Shown piece by piece: positions 5,059-7,324 of a stretch of 7,324 nt of DNA. The position numbers and the translations under genes are program-made. Where the stretch lies: NCBI GenBank assembly GCA_900551675.1, contig URXH01000086.1:1-7324 (forward strand), given 5' to 3'. Numbering within the stretch: the stretch's first letter is position 1; every line of letters begins with the position of its first letter. The stretch comes from an uncultured bacterium. GTDB taxonomy: Bacteria; Cyanobacteriota; Vampirovibrionia; Gastranaerophilales; Gastranaerophilaceae. Under the pieces are notes generated by a model that searched no databases, was not told the origin of the DNA, and was given only the letters and a program-made list of their open reading frames with translations.

Positions 5059-5088
5059 ATTATATGCAGAAACACCTCCTCTATTCAA
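5059..5088 (-). promoter_or_regulatory. Promoter predicting a leaderless mRNA
   Basis: On the minus strand TTGAAT (5088-5083), an 18-base spacer and a perfect TATAAT (5064-5059) are followed by exactly seven bases and then ATG (5051-5049). Transcription would start at or next to the A of the start codon. The AGGAGG at 5080-5075 lies between the two promoter boxes, so it would not be in this transcript; it could serve only in readthrough RNA from the gene upstream. Confidence 0.6.
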
Positions 5089-5099
5089 GGGGGTGTTTC
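5069..5099. repeat. Inverted repeat overlapping promoter and Shine-Dalgarno
   Basis: GAAACACC (5069-5076) and GGTGTTTC (5092-5099) are exact inverted arms. Inner pairs 5078-5080 with 5088-5090 extend the stem after one G-T (or A-C) position. The loop is 5081-5087. There is no T run on either side, so it is a poor terminator. It covers the -35 and spacer of the promoter above and would hide AGGAGG in a readthrough transcript. Confidence 0.65.
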
Positions 5100-5132
5100 C
5101 AAGTGTATAGAAAAAATTAAAGGTTAATTTTG

Positions 5133-6146
5133 TTATTGATAATTCCAGCCCGGATGTTCGTAATCTTCACTTCTTCTTGCATAATCAGAGTAAATTACTG
5201 CCTGATCAAAATCGTATTGTGCAAATTGAGGTTCTCCATTTTCATCGTATACAGGGTTGCCCGTATCAGGGTCAAGAATAATTGAGCCGTACATAAATGT
5301 TCCGGGGTTAAGACCTCTTTCGTAGTTTCCGCGATAAATCAGATTGTTATTATTATCGAATATTGAACGTATATTTTGTTTTCCATCTCTTTGGTTAGTA
5401 CGGATTTCATAACCGGCATAATTCCAAAGATATTGCTCATTATCATCCGGTTTTTTGTCGGTATTTGCTATATAACGTGTAATTTTTATACCTTTTCCCG
5501 GTACATCAGTTACAACACCTTTTAAGTAATAAGTTTTTGGGTTATCATCTTCATACATATCAACTACTTTGGTAACAACAGCCAGTTCTCTTTTGTTTGT
5601 ACCTACGCTGTCAACCATTGATTCATAGAATTGATTATCATATCTGTTGTGAGCTTTTGAGCCTATATAAACAGCGTTTTCTTCATCAGAACCCGGGCCG
5701 TCAACGGGGATTCCGATATTTTCGCCCTGAGCAATTAATGAATCGCCGATATGGAACGGATAATCTTTAACATAAATAGGTACAATTTCTGTGTGAATTA
5801 TTGTATCTGTATCGTGAATTGTATCGGGTTTAATAATTGTAATTGTATCATGGTGATGGCAATGTCCGCCTATTTGTATAGATGCATTAGCAGAAGAAGA
5901 TGATGAAGATGATGATGAAGCTTCTGCAACAATATCATCTGCACAGCTTGTTAAAGTCCCGGCTCCTGTTGCCGCACCTAATGTCATCAAGCCAAGCATA
6001 AGATTTCTCATTGCTTTACTGCTGTTATATACAGGCTGTGAATTGTAATTGTTGTTTAAATTTTGTTCTTTCTTTTCTTTTTTGTGGCGTTGTGTTCTGC
6101 CTTGAAAGCTTGAAACACTTAATCCGTTAATTGCTTTTACATCCAT
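5133..6146 (-). CDS. Putative surface lipoprotein with N-terminal extension
   Basis: The product has 337 residues. Residues 1-45 are hydrophilic and basic (MDVKAINGLSVSSFQGR, then HKKEKKE). Residues 46-67 are hydrophobic (MRNLMLGLMTLGAATGAG) and lead into LTSC, a lipobox-like motif with Cys68. Next come nine consecutive serines (77-85), the His cluster HCHHHD (95-100) and an extended Thr/Ile/Asp stretch with repeated DTI motifs (about 100-120). The rest (130-337) looks like a beta-rich globular domain with Asp/Asn-rich turns such as DPDTGNPVYDENGEPQ (292-307); I do not recognise it. GGAGG stands 11 bases before ATG 6146, whereas Met46 has no ribosome binding site, so the long form is preferred. 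Export, lipidation and a serine-rich stalk are inferred. If the lipobox is not used, Cys68 follows a transmembrane anchor. The His cluster may bind metal. Confidence 0.8.
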   Translation of the reverse strand: MDVKAINGLSVSSFQGRTQRHKKEKKEQNLNNNYNSQPVYNSSKAMRNLMLGLMTLGAATGAGTLTSCADDIVAEASSSSSSSSSANASIQIGGHCHHHDTITIIKPDTIHDTDTIIHTEIVPIYVKDYPFHIGDSLIAQGENIGIPVDGPGSDEENAVYIGSKAHNRYDNQFYESMVDSVGTNKRELAVVTKVVDMYEDDNPKTYYLKGVVTDVPGKGIKITRYIANTDKKPDDNEQYLWNYAGYEIRTNQRDGKQNIRSIFDNNNNLIYRGNYERGLNPGTFMYGSIILDPDTGNPVYDENGEPQFAQYDFDQAVIYSDYARRSEDYEHPGWNYQ

Positions 6147-6198
6147 TTTGGTTTTAACCTCCGATTTCTATACTTTTTATATTTATGTATATAAAGAC

Positions 6199-6245
6199 AA
6201 AACATGTTTTTAGTTGCTAATGAAATCATACCAAAAACATGTTTT
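6199..6245. repeat. Two copies of a 12-bp palindrome between recA and the lipoprotein gene
   Basis: AAAACATGTTTT occurs at 6199-6210 and 6234-6245, centres 35 bp apart. Each is a perfect palindrome. With flanking bases the pair also forms a 13-bp inverted repeat (6199-6211 with 6233-6245) around a 21-base loop. They lie 53 and 88 bases before the lipoprotein start codon. They could be paired operators, or an A/T-rich terminator for recA; the T run after the second arm on the minus strand is broken. Confidence 0.7.
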
Positions 6246-6297
6246 ATTATAAATTTGTTGATATATCTGTATTTGAGTAGTTTACAAATTTTAATAT

Positions 6298-7323
6298 TTA
6301 ATTATTTGCAAGCTTTTCTCTGACAAGAGTTTCAATTGTATTTAAGATATCAGGATTTTCCGATAAAAAGTCTCTTGCTTTATCTCTGCCCTGTCCGAGT
6401 TTTTCTTCATTAAAGCTGAACCAGGAACCTGCTTTTTTTACAATATCTAAATTTACTGCAACATCCAGAATATTACCGATTTTACAGATACCTTTTCCAA
6501 ATATAATATCAAATTCAGCGGTTCTAAACGGCGGTGCAACTTTATTTTTAACGACTCTGACTCTTACATGATTTCCGACATCACCGTCTTCGCCTTTAAC
6601 TCCGTCAGTACGTTTAATTTCCATGCGCACAGATGCATAATATTTAAGGGCATTTCCGCCTGTTGTTGTTTCGGGGTTTCCATACATAACTCCGATTTTC
6701 ATTCTGAGCTGGTTGATGAAAATAACTGTTGTATTGGTTTTGCCTATAATACCGGTCAATTTTCTTAATGCCTTGCTCATAAGTCTTGCCTGAAGACCCA
6801 TTTGCTGGTCTTCCATAGAACCTTCAATTTCAGCTTTAGGGACAAGAGCTGCAACAGAGTCAACTACTACAACATCTACAGCGCCTGAGCGGACAAGTTC
6901 TTCTGTGATATCAAGAGCCTGTTCACCTGTGTCAGGCTGTGAAATAAGCAAATCATCTACCTGTACGCCTAAATTTCTTGCATACTCAGGGTCAAGTGCA
7001 TGTTCTGCATCGACAAATGCTGCAATACCGCCGCGTTTTTGGCATTCTGCAACGATATGCTGTGCAAGAGTTGTTTTACCTGAGCTTTCAGGCCCGTAAA
7101 TTTCAACAATACGACCGCGCGGAACTCCGCCGATACCTAGTGCGACATCAAGGGATAATGCTCCTGTAGGTATTGCATCAACATTAACGGTCGCTTTATC
7201 GCCCAGTTTCATTATTGAACCTTTGCCGAAATCTTTTTCTATTTTTTCTATTGCAAGTTTTAAGGCTTTGCTTCTTTCATCTGCCGGTGATGTTGTTTCT
7301 GTTTCTTTCTCTTTTACAGCCAT
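6298..7323 (-). CDS. recA: RecA recombinase
   Basis: RecA is complete at 341 residues. It polymerises on single-stranded DNA in the cytoplasm, drives ATP-dependent strand exchange and triggers LexA cleavage. The Walker A motif GPESSGKTT is at 77-85 with Lys83. The catalytic Glu107 is in DAEHA (105-109), and Walker B VVVVDS is at 151-156. Loop 1 is at about 168-178 (EGSMEDQQMG). Loop 2, with MYGNPETTTGGNALKYY, is at about 213-229. The C-terminal domain ends LVREKLANN and lacks the long acidic tail of the E. coli protein, as in many other phyla. The N-terminus has about 10 extra residues rich in Lys, Glu and Thr before the polymerisation helix. ATG 7323 begins one base from the window edge, so promoter and ribosome binding site are not visible. 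No clear intrinsic terminator follows; only a weak 8-bp inverted repeat (6251-6258 with 6284-6291) is present. Confidence 0.99.
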   Translation of the reverse strand: MAVKEKETETTSPADERSKALKLAIEKIEKDFGKGSIMKLGDKATVNVDAIPTGALSLDVALGIGGVPRGRIVEIYGPESSGKTTLAQHIVAECQKRGGIAAFVDAEHALDPEYARNLGVQVDDLLISQPDTGEQALDITEELVRSGAVDVVVVDSVAALVPKAEIEGSMEDQQMGLQARLMSKALRKLTGIIGKTNTTVIFINQLRMKIGVMYGNPETTTGGNALKYYASVRMEIKRTDGVKGEDGDVGNHVRVRVVKNKVAPPFRTAEFDIIFGKGICKIGNILDVAVNLDIVKKAGSWFSFNEEKLGQGRDKARDFLSENPDILNTIETLVREKLANN

Positions 7324-7324
7324 A

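Noticed and set aside
6568..7169. Plus-strand frames opposite recA
   Set aside because: They mirror the recA codons and no start has a ribosome binding site.

Overview
The window looks like a junction between conserved chromosome (right half, all genes on the minus strand) and an AT-rich accessory segment (left half, mostly plus strand). The organism is probably a gut-type, AT-rich bacterium. My best guess is a non-photosynthetic Cyanobacteriota lineage (Gastranaerophilales/Melainabacteria). This rests on the feel of RecA, a tmRNA without an encoded CCA end, and a surface protein with a long basic N-terminus before its lipobox. It is recognition, not proof; only a recA or ssrA phylogeny would settle it.

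Left part (1-2775): the 3' end of an unidentified gene, then a small secreted protein built of 20-21-residue Tyr/Gly/Lys repeats, then a two-gene unit of a DUF2924 protein and a large serine recombinase joined by a one-base stop/start overlap. A perfect 16-bp hairpin at 2733-2767 ends the unit and also serves the convergent gene beyond it.

Middle (2776-4195): a solo Cas2-like small protein on the minus strand with a palindrome at its promoter; a 420-bp control region holding a near-consensus promoter, tandem 8-bp repeats and three 9-bp repeats; and a winged-helix DNA-binding protein that resembles phage or plasmid replication and regulatory proteins. No Cas1 and no CRISPR array are present. 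The recombinase, DUF2924, Cas2-like and winged-helix genes are best read as parts of an integrated mobile element abutting the 3' end of ssrA.

Right part (4196-7323, minus strand): ssrA (tmRNA) with an 18-residue tag, its own promoter and its own terminator; a helix-turn-helix plus zinc-ribbon protein whose promoter geometry predicts a leaderless mRNA; a putative lipoprotein with an unusual N-terminal extension; a spacer with two identical 12-bp palindromes; and complete recA. recA, ssrA and the two proteins between them form a co-oriented set. The sequence does not show that they work in one pathway.
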